A stretch of DNA of 64,000 nt from Coriobacteriia bacterium (GTDB taxonomy: Bacteria; Actinomycetota; Coriobacteriia; Anaerosomatales; JAAXUF01). The stretch is from the NCBI GenBank assembly GCA_013336165.1, contig JAAXUF010000007.1:1-64000 (forward strand), read 5' to 3'. Below the pieces are notes generated by a model. The model worked only from the letters and a program-made list of their open reading frames with translations. It searched no databases and was not told the DNA's origin. How positions within the stretch are numbered: position 1 is the first letter of the stretch; each line of letters begins with the position of its first letter. Below are positions 33,185 through 42,044 of the stretch, piece by piece. The translations under genes were made by a program, and so were the position numbers.

Positions 33185-33739
33185 ATGAAGAACGATCGGT
33201 ATCCCGATGATGATGTGTTTCCACGCGGACAACGCCCCACTGACGAGAAGCTCGACCGCGAAGGCGCCGTGTTCATGGAGCCCGATTCCCGTAAGATCGG
33301 CTGCGATGACGATGAGTCGTCGTGCGCACCCGACGATTTCTTCGAGGACCCTTATGCCGACAATGCGACCGGAGTCCCCGGTACCGTCGACGACATTCCG
33401 CTGAGCTTTGGCACCATAACGCCGGCGCCCGATGACGCTCACCTGGTGGAGGAGGGCGCGACGCACCAGACCGGTCGTGCCGCGCCTGCCGAAGAGCCGG
33501 AAGGTGAAGTGGGCAAGCGTGACGAGAGAGAGCTGTGGGCGGAGCAGAAAGCCCTCATCGCCGAGGACGAGATCACCGGCCTGAAGCTGAAGAACTTCCC
33601 CGAGGAGCACATCGCCGAGATCCTCGAAGCCATGGGTGATGACGCTGCTGATCCACTGCAGGAGTCCCCGAACGGTACCAGTGCGACGGGCGCGTGGGGC
33701 GCACCGGAGCATGGAGGCTTCCCCGAGCGGAAGGACTGA
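33185..33739 (+). CDS. Hypothetical acidic cytoplasmic protein
   Basis: A 184-residue protein with no signal peptide or membrane helix and a strong excess of Asp and Glu. Two cysteines (CDDDESSC) could form a loose metal site, and a short helical part (KNFPEEHIAEILEAMGDD) stands near the C-terminus. The rest looks disordered, rich in Pro, Gly and acidic residues. No family is recognised. It starts at ATG 33185 behind GGCGGATGCC, a weak site, and lies alone between the PIN toxin and the KimA-like gene. Confidence 0.6.
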   Translation: MKNDRYPDDDVFPRGQRPTDEKLDREGAVFMEPDSRKIGCDDDESSCAPDDFFEDPYADNATGVPGTVDDIPLSFGTITPAPDDAHLVEEGATHQTGRAAPAEEPEGEVGKRDERELWAEQKALIAEDEITGLKLKNFPEEHIAEILEAMGDDAADPLQESPNGTSATGAWGAPEHGGFPERKD

Positions 33740-33881
33740 TTCTCGCACTCCCTCGGTTTACCACTACCACGTACCGCGCGACGGGACTATCCTGTTCAGA
33801 TGCACTATCCGGACAGGGGTGAAGTGTGCACTCCTGAGTGCGCCGAGAGGCGCGTGAGCTCTTGAGGGGTTGTAAGATCGT

Positions 33882-35798
33882 ATGGCCAAGAGTCTGAAGA
33901 ACTTCTTCCTCGGCGATCCGCTGTCCAATGAGGAATCGCAGCATCAACGTCTCTCAAATCCGATGGCGCTTGCGGTCTTCTCGAGCGACGCGATCTCGTC
34001 GGTGGCCTACGCCTCCGGGGAGATCCTGCTGGTGCTTGCGCTCGCCGGTGCCGGATTCCTGCACCTGGCTTGGCCGATTTCGCTTGCGATTGGCGTTCTG
34101 CTGGTTATCGTGGTGACGTCGTATCGGCAGACGGTGCGTGCCTATCCGCAAGGCGGTGGATCGTACCGCGTTGCCAAGCAGAACCTCGGGACGATCCCGG
34201 GACTCATCGCAGCCGGGGCCCTCTTGGTTGACTATGTGCTCACGGTCGCTGTTTCGATCTCAGCGGGAACGCAGGCGATCACCTCGGCATTTCCGCAACT
34301 GGTCCAAGGGTCGGTCAACTTCACGGTTCCACTCGCCCTGTTCTTTGTGGCAGTACTTGCGGTTGGGAACTTGCGAGGCGTCAAGGAGTCGGGCGCTCTG
34401 TTCTCGGGACCGACGTTCATCTTCATCTTGCTGATGCTCGCGATGGTGGTGTCCGGCATCTTCATCGTCCTGACCCAGGGCGTCGGTGCGATCAAGGTGC
34501 CGTCTTCACACGAGGCGATCGTGGGAGCGAGCGGAACGCTGGGGCTGATCCTGCTGCTCCGCGCATTCGCTTCGGGTTGCACCGCAATGACGGGCGTGGA
34601 GGCCATCGCCGATGGGGTGCAGGTGTTCAGGGAGCCTGTCTCGAAGAACGCGGCCAAGACACTGACATGGATGGCGGGGATCCTCCTGACTCTGTTCCTC
34701 GGCATCACATGGCTCGCAGTGCAGGCCGGTGTTCGCGACATCGAGCACGAGACCGTCATCAGCCAACTCGCACGGCAGATATTCGGCACGGGCCTGATCT
34801 ACTACCTGATCTCGTTTGCCACCATGGCGATCCTTGTGATCGCCGCGAATACTAGCTACGCGGACTTCCCGAGGCTCTCGTCGTTTCTTGCCGCCGACAA
34901 CTTCCTTCCGCACCAGCTCAAAGATAGGGGCTACCGCCTAGTGCACAGCAACGGCATCCTCCTTCTGACTGGGGCGGCTGCAGCGCTGATCATCGTCTTT
35001 CAAGGACAGACCACAAGATTGATCCCCCTCTACGCCCTAGGCGTGTTCACGTCGTTCACCATGTCGCAGTCCGGGATGGTGATGCGTTGGATCAAGAAGA
35101 GGGACGAGTCGCACTGGAAGCGTTCCGCCGTACTCAATGCGGTGGGGGCTGCGACCACCGCACTTGTACTGGTGATCATCACGGTCGCGAAGTTCACGGA
35201 AGGCGCTTGGGCTGTGGTCGTTATCGTCCCGCTGCTGGTTCTGTATTTCCTGTGGGTCGAACGGCGCTATGCGCTCGTGCGGGCTGAACTCGCGCTGCCT
35301 GCCGACGAGCGGGTCGACCTCAACTGGCAGGCGTACAACCGGCTCCACAACCATGTCGTCGTGCTGGTGAAGGCGATCGACCGCCGGCTGGTACGCGCTC
35401 TGCAGTACGCAAAGACGCTGCGTGCGGATTCGACCGAGGCGATTTTCGTCGACGTGACCGGTGAAGAGGCGCAGATGATTCGCGAGGAGTGGGAAGAGGC
35501 CGGCTTCGGTGTCAAACTTACGATCATCGCCTCCCCATACCGCGAGATCATCGTTCCGGTTATCGACTATGTCCGTAGTTTTCCGCGTCCCAGCAAAGAC
35601 CACATCGTGACGGTGATCCTGCCCGAATACGCTCCCACCAACATCGCCGATTCGATGCTGCACGACAGGACGTCGTCACTGATCAAGCAGCAGCTCTTCG
35701 GCGAAGAAGGCGTGATTGTCGCCGATGTGCCGTATCACCCGAGTTTCGACGAAGAGACCCGAAAGGCCGCCGCGTCCGAGAGGACGCCGCAAGTCTGA
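33882..35798 (+). CDS. KimA-like APC-family potassium transporter
   Basis: A 638-residue permease with about 12 membrane segments and a soluble C-terminal domain of roughly 180 residues. The N-terminus (LGDPLSNEES, then NPMALAVFSSDAISSVAYASGEIL) and SYRQTVRAYPQGGGSYRVAKQNL match the APC subgroup of the Bacillus K+/H+ symporter KimA (YdaO), whose C-terminal domain carries a Rossmann-type binding site for c-di-AMP. The gene is convergent with two TrkA-like genes, which supports potassium transport. I looked for a ydaO riboswitch in the 140-bp leader but saw no convincing one. Amino-acid transport remains an alternative. Confidence 0.78.
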   Translation: MAKSLKNFFLGDPLSNEESQHQRLSNPMALAVFSSDAISSVAYASGEILLVLALAGAGFLHLAWPISLAIGVLLVIVVTSYRQTVRAYPQGGGSYRVAKQNLGTIPGLIAAGALLVDYVLTVAVSISAGTQAITSAFPQLVQGSVNFTVPLALFFVAVLAVGNLRGVKESGALFSGPTFIFILLMLAMVVSGIFIVLTQGVGAIKVPSSHEAIVGASGTLGLILLLRAFASGCTAMTGVEAIADGVQVFREPVSKNAAKTLTWMAGILLTLFLGITWLAVQAGVRDIEHETVISQLARQIFGTGLIYYLISFATMAILVIAANTSYADFPRLSSFLAADNFLPHQLKDRGYRLVHSNGILLLTGAAAALIIVFQGQTTRLIPLYALGVFTSFTMSQSGMVMRWIKKRDESHWKRSAVLNAVGAATTALVLVIITVAKFTEGAWAVVVIVPLLVLYFLWVERRYALVRAELALPADERVDLNWQAYNRLHNHVVVLVKAIDRRLVRALQYAKTLRADSTEAIFVDVTGEEAQMIREEWEEAGFGVKLTIIASPYREIIVPVIDYVRSFPRPSKDHIVTVILPEYAPTNIADSMLHDRTSSLIKQQLFGEEGVIVADVPYHPSFDEETRKAAASERTPQV

Positions 35799-35818
35799 TA
35801 TTCCGTTCCAGAGACAGC

Positions 35819-35862
35819 TCACGCCGCAGTCCTTTGTGGATTGCGGCGTGATTCTCTTGTGT
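35819..35862. terminator. Bidirectional terminator between the permease and the TrkA genes
   Basis: A 14-bp stem (35819-35832 with 35838-35851, one G-T wobble) and a TTTGT loop lie between the convergent stops at 35798 and 35878. The + strand tail is ATTCTCTTGT. Confidence 0.8.
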
Positions 35863-35877
35863 TCGGTTTCCGAGTGG

Positions 35878-36552
35878 CTAAGCTGAGATGTTGAGTCCCA
35901 GTGCTTTTCGGACATCGGGATTCTGTTGCGGTCCCTCTGAGATCAGGAGTAGTTGATCTCCTGCTGCCAGTACCGTATCGCCGGTTGCGATGGTGAGGCC
36001 GGTCTCAGGGCTGATGATCGCCATGACGTGCGACTTGCCCGGCAGCGGGACCTCGGCCAAGCGCTTGCCCACGGCAGTCGCGCCCTCGACCAGGGTGATC
36101 TCTTCGATGGAGACGTTGTCGGCCTGTAGGCGCAAAAGGGTGACGAGGTCCCCGAAGCCGATCTCCTTTTCGACCAGTGACAGCATTACCGATGCCGAGG
36201 AAACCGGCACATCCACGCCGAACTCCTTGGTGAACAGCCACTCGTTCTTGGGGTGGTTGATGCGTGCGAAGACCTTGCCTCTGCAGTAGTGCTTGGCAAG
36301 CATGGCGACTACGAGGTTGTCCTCATCGTCACCGGTGGCGGCGATGGTGAGGTCCGCCTCGGCAATGCCGGCGTGCTCGAGGACGTCCGGCTCGCATGCA
36401 TCACCGTGGATCACCGGCACATCCGGCATCATCGCGTTCACGATTTCGGCGCGTTCGAACCGCGACTCGATTAGCGTGACGCTGTGCTCGCGCCTGAGTT
36501 CCTGGGCGAGGAACAGACCTGATTTGCCTGCTCCGACGACTACGATACGCAC
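35878..36552 (-). CDS. TrkA-type potassium channel regulatory protein (RCK), second gene
   Basis: A 224-residue cytoplasmic RCK protein. RIVVVGAGKSGLFLAQEL (about 2-19) is the NAD(H)-binding Rossmann motif GxGxxG, followed by an acidic ESRFERAE strand end and HGDACEPDVL. The C-terminal half (from about 140) is a TrkA-C domain (VEGATAVGKRLAEVPLP and GDTVLAAGDQLLLISEG). TrkA-type proteins gate Ktr/Trk channels in response to NADH or ATP. GTG at 36552 follows AGGAGG, 1 bp after the preceding TrkA stop, so the two are translated together. No TrkH/KtrB channel gene is in this window. Confidence 0.88.
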   Translation of the reverse strand: MRIVVVGAGKSGLFLAQELRREHSVTLIESRFERAEIVNAMMPDVPVIHGDACEPDVLEHAGIAEADLTIAATGDDEDNLVVAMLAKHYCRGKVFARINHPKNEWLFTKEFGVDVPVSSASVMLSLVEKEIGFGDLVTLLRLQADNVSIEEITLVEGATAVGKRLAEVPLPGKSHVMAIISPETGLTIATGDTVLAAGDQLLLISEGPQQNPDVRKALGLNISA

Positions 36553-36553
36553 G

Positions 36554-37210
36554 TCACGCCTCCTGCTGGATGCCCAGGAGCTTGCGGAGCTCATGGATGG
36601 ATTCACGGACCACGGCGATGAAGAGCCGGTCGCCTGTTTCAACGGCATCGGTATCGGCGAGTACGGCCGCGCGGCCGTTGCGCTCCACCGAGACAACCGT
36701 GAGCACTCTGGGAAGCTCGAGATCGACGACACGCTTGCCGGCGAGTTCTTCGGGCACCTCGATCTCCAGAAGCAGGACCTCGCCCTGGCCAAACGCGAAG
36801 TCGCTGCGCGCCTTGGGTTCGAGGAGGAGCGTCAGCAGGCGCGAGACCGACCACTGGACCGAGGAGACAGTCGGAATGCCGAACTTCTCGTAGATCGCTG
36901 CTCGGCGGGGATCGAAGATGCGTGCGACGACAAGCGGCACATTGAAGCGTTCTCTCGCTATGCGCGCAGCCACGATGTTGCTGTTGTCGCCGCTTGTGCA
37001 CGCCGCGAAGGCATCCGCTTTCTCGATACCGGCCTTGATGAGCGTGTCTCGGTCGAAGACCTCGCCGGTGAGGCGTCGGCCTTTGATGTGATCGAACTCT
37101 TCGTAGACGTCGGGCTTGCGGTCGATGACAGCGACAGTGTGCCCCTGCGCTTCGAGCTCGTGCGCGAGGATCCTGCCTACCCGGCCATATCCTCCGATGA
37201 CGACGTGCAT
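36554..37210 (-). CDS. TrkA-type potassium channel regulatory protein (RCK), first gene
   Basis: A 218-residue RCK protein. The Rossmann motif GGYGRVGRILAHEL opens the N-terminal domain, and AVIDRKPDV and TGEVFDRDTL follow. The C-terminal TrkA-C part ends with GDRLFIAVVRESIHELRKLLGI. It is the first gene of a two-gene operon whose second gene encodes a similar protein, so a heterodimeric gate is possible. The ATG at 37210 lies 7 bp behind GGGAG; longer frames reach 37306. Function is inferred from the fold. Confidence 0.88.
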   Translation of the reverse strand: MHVVIGGYGRVGRILAHELEAQGHTVAVIDRKPDVYEEFDHIKGRRLTGEVFDRDTLIKAGIEKADAFAACTSGDNSNIVAARIARERFNVPLVVARIFDPRRAAIYEKFGIPTVSSVQWSVSRLLTLLLEPKARSDFAFGQGEVLLLEIEVPEELAGKRVVDLELPRVLTVVSVERNGRAAVLADTDAVETGDRLFIAVVRESIHELRKLLGIQQEA

Positions 37211-37433
37211 ATGAAAGCTCCCTAGGCCGGCGGGAATTCCGCTCACAAGAGCGGACCGCCCCAATCGATATCGCACCATCCTAGTACCCCGGAACGCCCG
37301 CGTCATCCTTCTATTGTGGAAAGTTCGTGATTCCTGAGGCGATGTAATCTACAGCAAATGCCTGACAAGGGGTGTCATCGAAGCGATAGAATGCGACGCG
37401 ATAGCCGTTTCGCGTCTTTTCCGGAGGGCCCAG

Positions 37434-38135
37434 ATGCGAGTCCATGTCGTGCAGCACGTCCCGTTCGAGGGTCCCGGTCTGATCGCCCAGTGGGCGGTTG
37501 CGCGAGGACATTCCCTAACCGCCGAGTTGGCGCTTACCGAGGAGTTCCCGAATCCGGGCGATGTCGATCTCCTCGTGGTGATGGGTGGGCCGATGGCCGC
37601 CGACGACGAGGTCGGCAACCCGTGGCTTGTCGCCGAGAAGCGCTTCATTTCCGCCGTGATCGCATCCGGCCGGCCGGTTCTCGGCGTGTGCCTGGGTTCG
37701 CAGATCCTCGCCGAGGTTCTCGGCGGGCGGGTACGGCGTAACGAGCACGTCGAGATCGGGTGGTTCCCGGTCGAGCTCACGGCTGCCGGGCGTGAGGAGC
37801 CGCTGTTTGCCGGATGGGAGTCGCCGTTCGTGGTGGGGCTGTGGCACGGTGACAACTTCGACCTGCCGCTCGGCATCGAACCGGTGCTCGCGAGCGAGGC
37901 ATGCCGCAATCAGGCGTTCGTATGGGACGGCCGAGTGGTAGGGCTGCAGTTCCACATCGAATGGACCCAGGACGCACTGGCCGAGTTGGTGCGCTGCTGC
38001 GGCGCCGAATCCGCCCAGACTGGGCCATACGTGATTTCCGCGGAGACGCTGCTTGCCGGATTGCCCCGGCATCTGGAAGCCGGACGCAAGAAGCTGTATG
38101 AGCTGCTCGACAGGATGACGGAGGTGAGGGCATGA
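37434..38135 (+). CDS. Class I glutamine amidotransferase-like protein
   Basis: A 233-residue single-domain GATase. The catalytic triad is visible: Cys86 in VLGVCLGSQ, and His174 and Glu176 in LQFHIEWT. Stand-alone members include GuaA-like subunits and gamma-glutamyl hydrolases of polyamine catabolism; no synthetase domain is fused here. The ATG at 37434 has CGGAGGG ahead. Its stop overlaps the next start (ATGA), so it is translationally coupled with an ABC exporter, an unexpected partner whose meaning is unclear. It hydrolyses either glutamine or a gamma-glutamyl compound; I do not assign a pathway. Confidence 0.85.
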   Translation: MRVHVVQHVPFEGPGLIAQWAVARGHSLTAELALTEEFPNPGDVDLLVVMGGPMAADDEVGNPWLVAEKRFISAVIASGRPVLGVCLGSQILAEVLGGRVRRNEHVEIGWFPVELTAAGREEPLFAGWESPFVVGLWHGDNFDLPLGIEPVLASEACRNQAFVWDGRVVGLQFHIEWTQDALAELVRCCGAESAQTGPYVISAETLLAGLPRHLEAGRKKLYELLDRMTEVRA

Positions 38136-39082
38136 GCGTGATCGTCGAAGTCCGCGATCTCGTGAAGCGCTACGGCGATGCCGCGGCTGTGGACGGGGTG
38201 TCGTTCGAAATCGCCGAGGGCTCGATCTTCGGGTTGCTCGGCCCCAACGGCGCGGGTAAGACGACCACCATCTCGATGATCTCGTGCCTGATTACGCCGG
38301 ACGGCGGGGACGTCACCGTTGGCGGACACTCGGTGCGCACGGAGTCTGCGGCCGTGCGGCGCATCCTCGGCGTGGTGCCGCAGGAAATCGCGCTCTACCC
38401 GACGCTGACCGCCGCCGAGAATCTGCGTTTCTGGGGCCGCATGTACGGCCTCGGCGGCAAGGCGCTCTCTGAGGCGGTTGCGTACGGCCTCGCGATGGCC
38501 GGTCTCGAGGACGTGGCGAAGAAGCGCATCGAGACGTTCTCGGGAGGCATGAAGCGGCGCATCAACATCGCTGCCGGCGTGCTCCACCGCCCGCGCGTGC
38601 TGCTCATGGACGAGCCGACCGTCGGCATCGACCCGCAGAGTCGCAACCACATCCTCGAGACGGTGCGGCAGTTCAACCGCGAGGGAATGACGGTGCTCTA
38701 CACGAGCCACTACATGGAAGAGGTCGAAGAACTCTGCGACAGAGTCGCGATCATGGACCACGGCGGCCTCATCGCACAGGGCTCGCTTCCGGAGCTGCGC
38801 GCTCTTGTCGGCGACGAGGACGTCATCCGCGTCACTCTCAGCGACGAGGACGCCGAGAAGACCGCGGCTGCGATCTCGGCGATCTCGGCGGTGGACGGCA
38901 TCAGCCGGGCCGAGGCGGTGGCCGGCGCGCTCGAGGTGCTGACCCGCGACGCCGGCGCCGCGCTGGGCGACGTGGTCGAAGCTGTCACGGCGACGGGGGC
39001 GCACGTGCGCACCGTCGAAGTCGTGGAGCCCGACCTCGAGTCCGTGTTCCTGCACCTCACCGGCCGAGGGTTGCGCGACTGA
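38132..39082 (+). CDS. ABC transporter ATP-binding protein, DrrA/CcmA type
   Basis: A 316-residue ATPase of the DrrA type. Walker A LGPNGAGKTTT (about 36-46), signature SGGMKRRINIAAG and Walker B LLMDEPTVGIDP are all present, and a C-terminal domain of about 90 residues (VIRVTLSDEDAEKTAA to SVFLHLTGRGLRD) ends with a variant of the drug-ABC signature 'L.EVFL.LTG'. It starts ATGA over the GATase stop and its own stop shares a base with the first permease start, so the four genes form a tight operon. It should energise export of a drug-like or lipid compound by the two permeases. Confidence 0.92.
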   Translation: MSVIVEVRDLVKRYGDAAAVDGVSFEIAEGSIFGLLGPNGAGKTTTISMISCLITPDGGDVTVGGHSVRTESAAVRRILGVVPQEIALYPTLTAAENLRFWGRMYGLGGKALSEAVAYGLAMAGLEDVAKKRIETFSGGMKRRINIAAGVLHRPRVLLMDEPTVGIDPQSRNHILETVRQFNREGMTVLYTSHYMEEVEELCDRVAIMDHGGLIAQGSLPELRALVGDEDVIRVTLSDEDAEKTAAAISAISAVDGISRAEAVAGALEVLTRDAGAALGDVVEAVTATGAHVRTVEVVEPDLESVFLHLTGRGLRD

Positions 39083-40329
39083 TGCGCCACGTCCTGCATA
39101 TCGCGCTCAAGGACCTGCGGGTCTATACGCGCGACATATCCGCGTTTGGCATCCTGCTGGCCATGCCGGCGGTGCTCATCGTGATTCTCGGCATGGCGCT
39201 GGGTGGGGCGGCTGCGTCCGGCAGCGGGCAGATCAACGTCGCGATCGTCAATTTGGACCGAGGGTCGGTGAGCGCCACGAGCGCTGCGCACGCGGCGGAT
39301 CTGGAGAAGCGATTCACCGATACCAGCCAGATCACGGCGCTTTTCCAGATCGAGAGCAGCAGCGACCAGGATGCCGTGCGCAAACGCGTGGCGGCAGGCG
39401 AGCTGGCTGCGGCGCTCGTGATCCCGGAAGGGTTTGGCGCGGATCTCCAAGCGGGGCGCGCAACCAAGCTTGAGGTGATCAAGGACCCGGGGTCGCCCAC
39501 TTCGGCGGGCATCTGGGAGAGCGTGGTCAAGGCGGTCGCAGCCTTCAACTCGGCGGGCTCGATCGTCGTGCAGACGACGATGCAGGCGGCGCAGACCGCT
39601 CAGTCGCCGATACTCTCGCAATCGGGAGAGGCTGCTCTTCGGGGGTATGCGGTGAGCCAGCTGGATGCAAACGCTCTGGACTCCGTCACCGTTGCGGACG
39701 GCGTCGCGGGCCACAACGCGGCGACCGATTGGAAGCCGCTCGACTACTACACCCTCGCGATGACTGCGATGTTCCTGATGTTCTGCGCCATGTATGGTGC
39801 GTTTTCGGTGGTTGGCGAGCGGCGCGAGCGCACGATGGCGCGGATCCTCGCGTCGCCGGCACCGAGATCGGCCGTCATCGGCGGGAAGATGCTGGGCATC
39901 TTCGTTCTCGGCGTTGCGCAGTTCGCGGTGCTCTACTTGTTCACACGCTTCGTGTTGAACGTGAACTGGGGCGAAAGCGTGGCCGCGATCGTGCTGGTCG
40001 CCCTCGCCGAGATTGCGGCGGTCACCGGCCTCGGCATGCTGATCTCCTCACTCGCGCATTCCGAGCGCGCGGTGGGCGGCATCGGCCCGCTCACGGTCCA
40101 GATCATGGCGCTGCTCGGCGGATCGTTCTTCCCGATCTCGATCCTGCCGATATGGCTGCAGCCGATCAGGTACTTGTCGGTCGTCGGGTGGACGATGGAA
40201 GGGTGGCGACGGATCCAGGTGCAGGGCGCGGGCGTTTCCGGCGTGCTCGGGCCGGTCGCGGCGCTGCTCGCATTCGCGGCTGTCTTCTACGCGTTCAGTG
40301 TGTGGCGGACGAGAGCGGGTGCGGCATGA
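39082..40329 (+). CDS. ABC-2 type permease, first subunit
   Basis: A 415-residue ABC-2 permease. An N-terminal transmembrane helix (FGILLAMPAVLIVILGMAL) is followed by a large extracytoplasmic domain of about 190 residues, then five more membrane segments from about residue 220. VVGERRERTMARILASP lies before the helix pair, as in YhgE/Pip and YbhS-type exporters. A second permease follows with ATGA overlap, so the pair probably forms a heterodimer. The substrate is not deducible. Confidence 0.9.
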   Translation: MRHVLHIALKDLRVYTRDISAFGILLAMPAVLIVILGMALGGAAASGSGQINVAIVNLDRGSVSATSAAHAADLEKRFTDTSQITALFQIESSSDQDAVRKRVAAGELAAALVIPEGFGADLQAGRATKLEVIKDPGSPTSAGIWESVVKAVAAFNSAGSIVVQTTMQAAQTAQSPILSQSGEAALRGYAVSQLDANALDSVTVADGVAGHNAATDWKPLDYYTLAMTAMFLMFCAMYGAFSVVGERRERTMARILASPAPRSAVIGGKMLGIFVLGVAQFAVLYLFTRFVLNVNWGESVAAIVLVALAEIAAVTGLGMLISSLAHSERAVGGIGPLTVQIMALLGGSFFPISILPIWLQPIRYLSVVGWTMEGWRRIQVQGAGVSGVLGPVAALLAFAAVFYAFSVWRTRAGAA

Positions 40330-41558
40330 GACGCATCCTGAGCATGGCGGGCCTGAACCTGCAGCAGCTCATCCGTGATCGCAGCGAACTCATCGGCTTC
40401 ATCGTGCTGCCGCTGATGCTGACGTGGGTGTTCGGACTGGCGTTCGGGTCGTCGGGGGCTTCGCCGAGCAAGACGGTGGTGCCCGTGGCCAACCTAGACA
40501 GCAGCATCTACGCGACTTCCGTCATCGCCGAGATCGACGCTTCCAACACCCTCAAGACCGAGAGTGTCACCGAGGCCGAGGCGCGCCGGCGAATCGAGGC
40601 CGGCGAGGCGCCCACTGCCGTGATCATCCCGCAAGGCTTCGGCGCTGCCGTCGAGACCAGCGGCTCTGTCGCGACGATTCAGACGCTGCGCGATCCGGGG
40701 TCTTCCTCGGCACAGGCGATCGTCACGGTCGTGCGGGGAGCGGCTACGCGCATCGCGACAAATGCGAAGGCTGCGCGCGTCGCGACGCAGGCGCTCGCAC
40801 TGGGCGCAGGCGGCGCCAGCGCGGCGGCCTCCGCGACCGCTCCCGCAACACCCGACTTCCGCACGCTCTACACGACCGCCGACGGCTTCTGGTCGCCGGA
40901 CCCGCCCGTCGGCGTGACCTCCACCTTTGTGCAGGCTTCCGCCGCGCACTCTGCCGAGATCAGCGCACCCGCAGATACGCAGTACTCGATGGGCTTCACG
41001 GTGTTCTTCGTGGTCATGATCGCGATCGGAGGGGCCGGCGGCATCCTCGAGGAGCGGGAGATGGGGACGTTGCGCCGACTGCTCGGAACGCCGACGAGCC
41101 GAGCGCAGATCATCCTCGGCAAAGTGCTGGGCGTGGCCGTGCTGGCCGCAGCGGAGGCTGCGATGCTGGTCGGCTTCGGGACGGTGGTGTTCGGGGTCCC
41201 GTGGGGGAATCAACCGCTTGCCGTCGGGTTCCTGCTCCTGTCGCTCGTGCTTGCGGCGACGGGTCTCGGCGTCATGGTTTCGGCGCTCGTACGAACGCGC
41301 AGCCAGCTTTCCGCCGTGGCGCCCGCGCTTTCGACCGCTCTCGCGATGCTCGGCGGCTGCTATTGGCCGATCGAGATCACGCCGCCGCTCATGCAGAAGG
41401 TCGCGCTCGCGACGCCCACCGGCTGGGCGATGGTTGGTCTGAAGGACGCCGTCGCGCGTGGGCTCGGCGTGGGCGATGTGCTGGTGCCCGCGGCGGTGCT
41501 TCTCGGTATGGCGGTGCTGTTCTTCGTGATCGGTCTGACGCGGCTTCGGCTGGAGTAA
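40326..41558 (+). CDS. ABC-2 type permease, second subunit
   Basis: A 410-residue paralogue of the preceding permease, with the same layout: N-terminal helix (ELIGFIVLPLMLTWVFGLAFG), a central extracytoplasmic domain (Ala-rich, about 40-210), and a cluster of membrane segments in the last third. The loop EEREMGTLRRLLGTPTSRAQIILGK corresponds to the coupling-helix region. ATG at 40326 overlaps the upstream stop by 4 bp. A long frame on the same DNA in frame +2 (40424-41596) is a GC-driven shadow. Confidence 0.9.
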   Translation: MRRILSMAGLNLQQLIRDRSELIGFIVLPLMLTWVFGLAFGSSGASPSKTVVPVANLDSSIYATSVIAEIDASNTLKTESVTEAEARRRIEAGEAPTAVIIPQGFGAAVETSGSVATIQTLRDPGSSSAQAIVTVVRGAATRIATNAKAARVATQALALGAGGASAAASATAPATPDFRTLYTTADGFWSPDPPVGVTSTFVQASAAHSAEISAPADTQYSMGFTVFFVVMIAIGGAGGILEEREMGTLRRLLGTPTSRAQIILGKVLGVAVLAAAEAAMLVGFGTVVFGVPWGNQPLAVGFLLLSLVLAATGLGVMVSALVRTRSQLSAVAPALSTALAMLGGCYWPIEITPPLMQKVALATPTGWAMVGLKDAVARGLGVGDVLVPAAVLLGMAVLFFVIGLTRLRLE

Positions 41559-41649
41559 GGTGGGGGTACCGTGAATGCTCGATTGCGGTACGATGACCTG
41601 AGGACAAGTTCGTGCGGGTCAGTGGTTCTTGAAGGGGAGGGGAAGAAGC

Positions 41650-42033
41650 ATGTATTCGACGTCGAGTTCGGATCTGGACGCTTTGGCTTCCAGCTTGTCG
41701 GTGTTTTTCGGCTGTTTCGCGATCATTGGGCTCATCATGTTCGCACTCTACGTCTGGGTCTTCTGGCGGATCCTCAGTAAGGCAGGATTCAGCGGTTGGC
41801 TCAGCCTGCTCAACTTCGTGCCCTTTGGAATGCTTGCGCTGATGCTGGTTCTCGCATTCGCCAAGTGGCCTTCGCAGAGCGCACCCCAGGCCGCGTACTA
41901 CCCAGCCACTCCGGCCTACGTCCCGCCGACGTCTCCTACGCCTCCGGCATACCAGCCTTCCCCAGTGGCCTCCTCCACCCCGCCCGCACCTCCGGCGCCC
42001 CCCGCACCGCCTATGCCGCCGATCGAGCAGTAG
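41650..42033 (+). CDS. Small membrane protein with proline-rich tail
   Basis: A 127-residue protein with two transmembrane segments (FGCFAIIGLIMFALYVWVFWRI and LNFVPFGMLALMLVLAFAKW), the pattern of a DUF805-like or similar membrane protein. The last 45 residues are almost only Pro, Ala, Ser, Thr and Tyr, ending in PPAPPAPPAPPMPP. The ATG at 41650 has GGGAGGGGAAGAAGC ahead. Function unknown. A very similar tail ends the PspC protein at 46943, suggesting a shared surface or protein-protein role. Confidence 0.7.
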   Translation: MYSTSSSDLDALASSLSVFFGCFAIIGLIMFALYVWVFWRILSKAGFSGWLSLLNFVPFGMLALMLVLAFAKWPSQSAPQAAYYPATPAYVPPTSPTPPAYQPSPVASSTPPAPPAPPAPPMPPIEQ

Positions 42034-42044
42034 GCTCCTCAGAC

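Noticed and set aside
33740-33881. ydaO riboswitch ahead of the KimA-like gene
   Set aside because: The 142-bp leader has short hairpins but none of the conserved ydaO elements that I could recognise.
37910-39055. A 381-codon minus-strand frame
   Set aside because: It is the reverse image of the amidotransferase and ABC ATPase genes, both of which have intact motifs and coupled starts.
40424-41596. A 390-codon + strand frame overlapping the second permease
   Set aside because: Arg-rich shadow in the next frame, without hydrophobic segments or homology.
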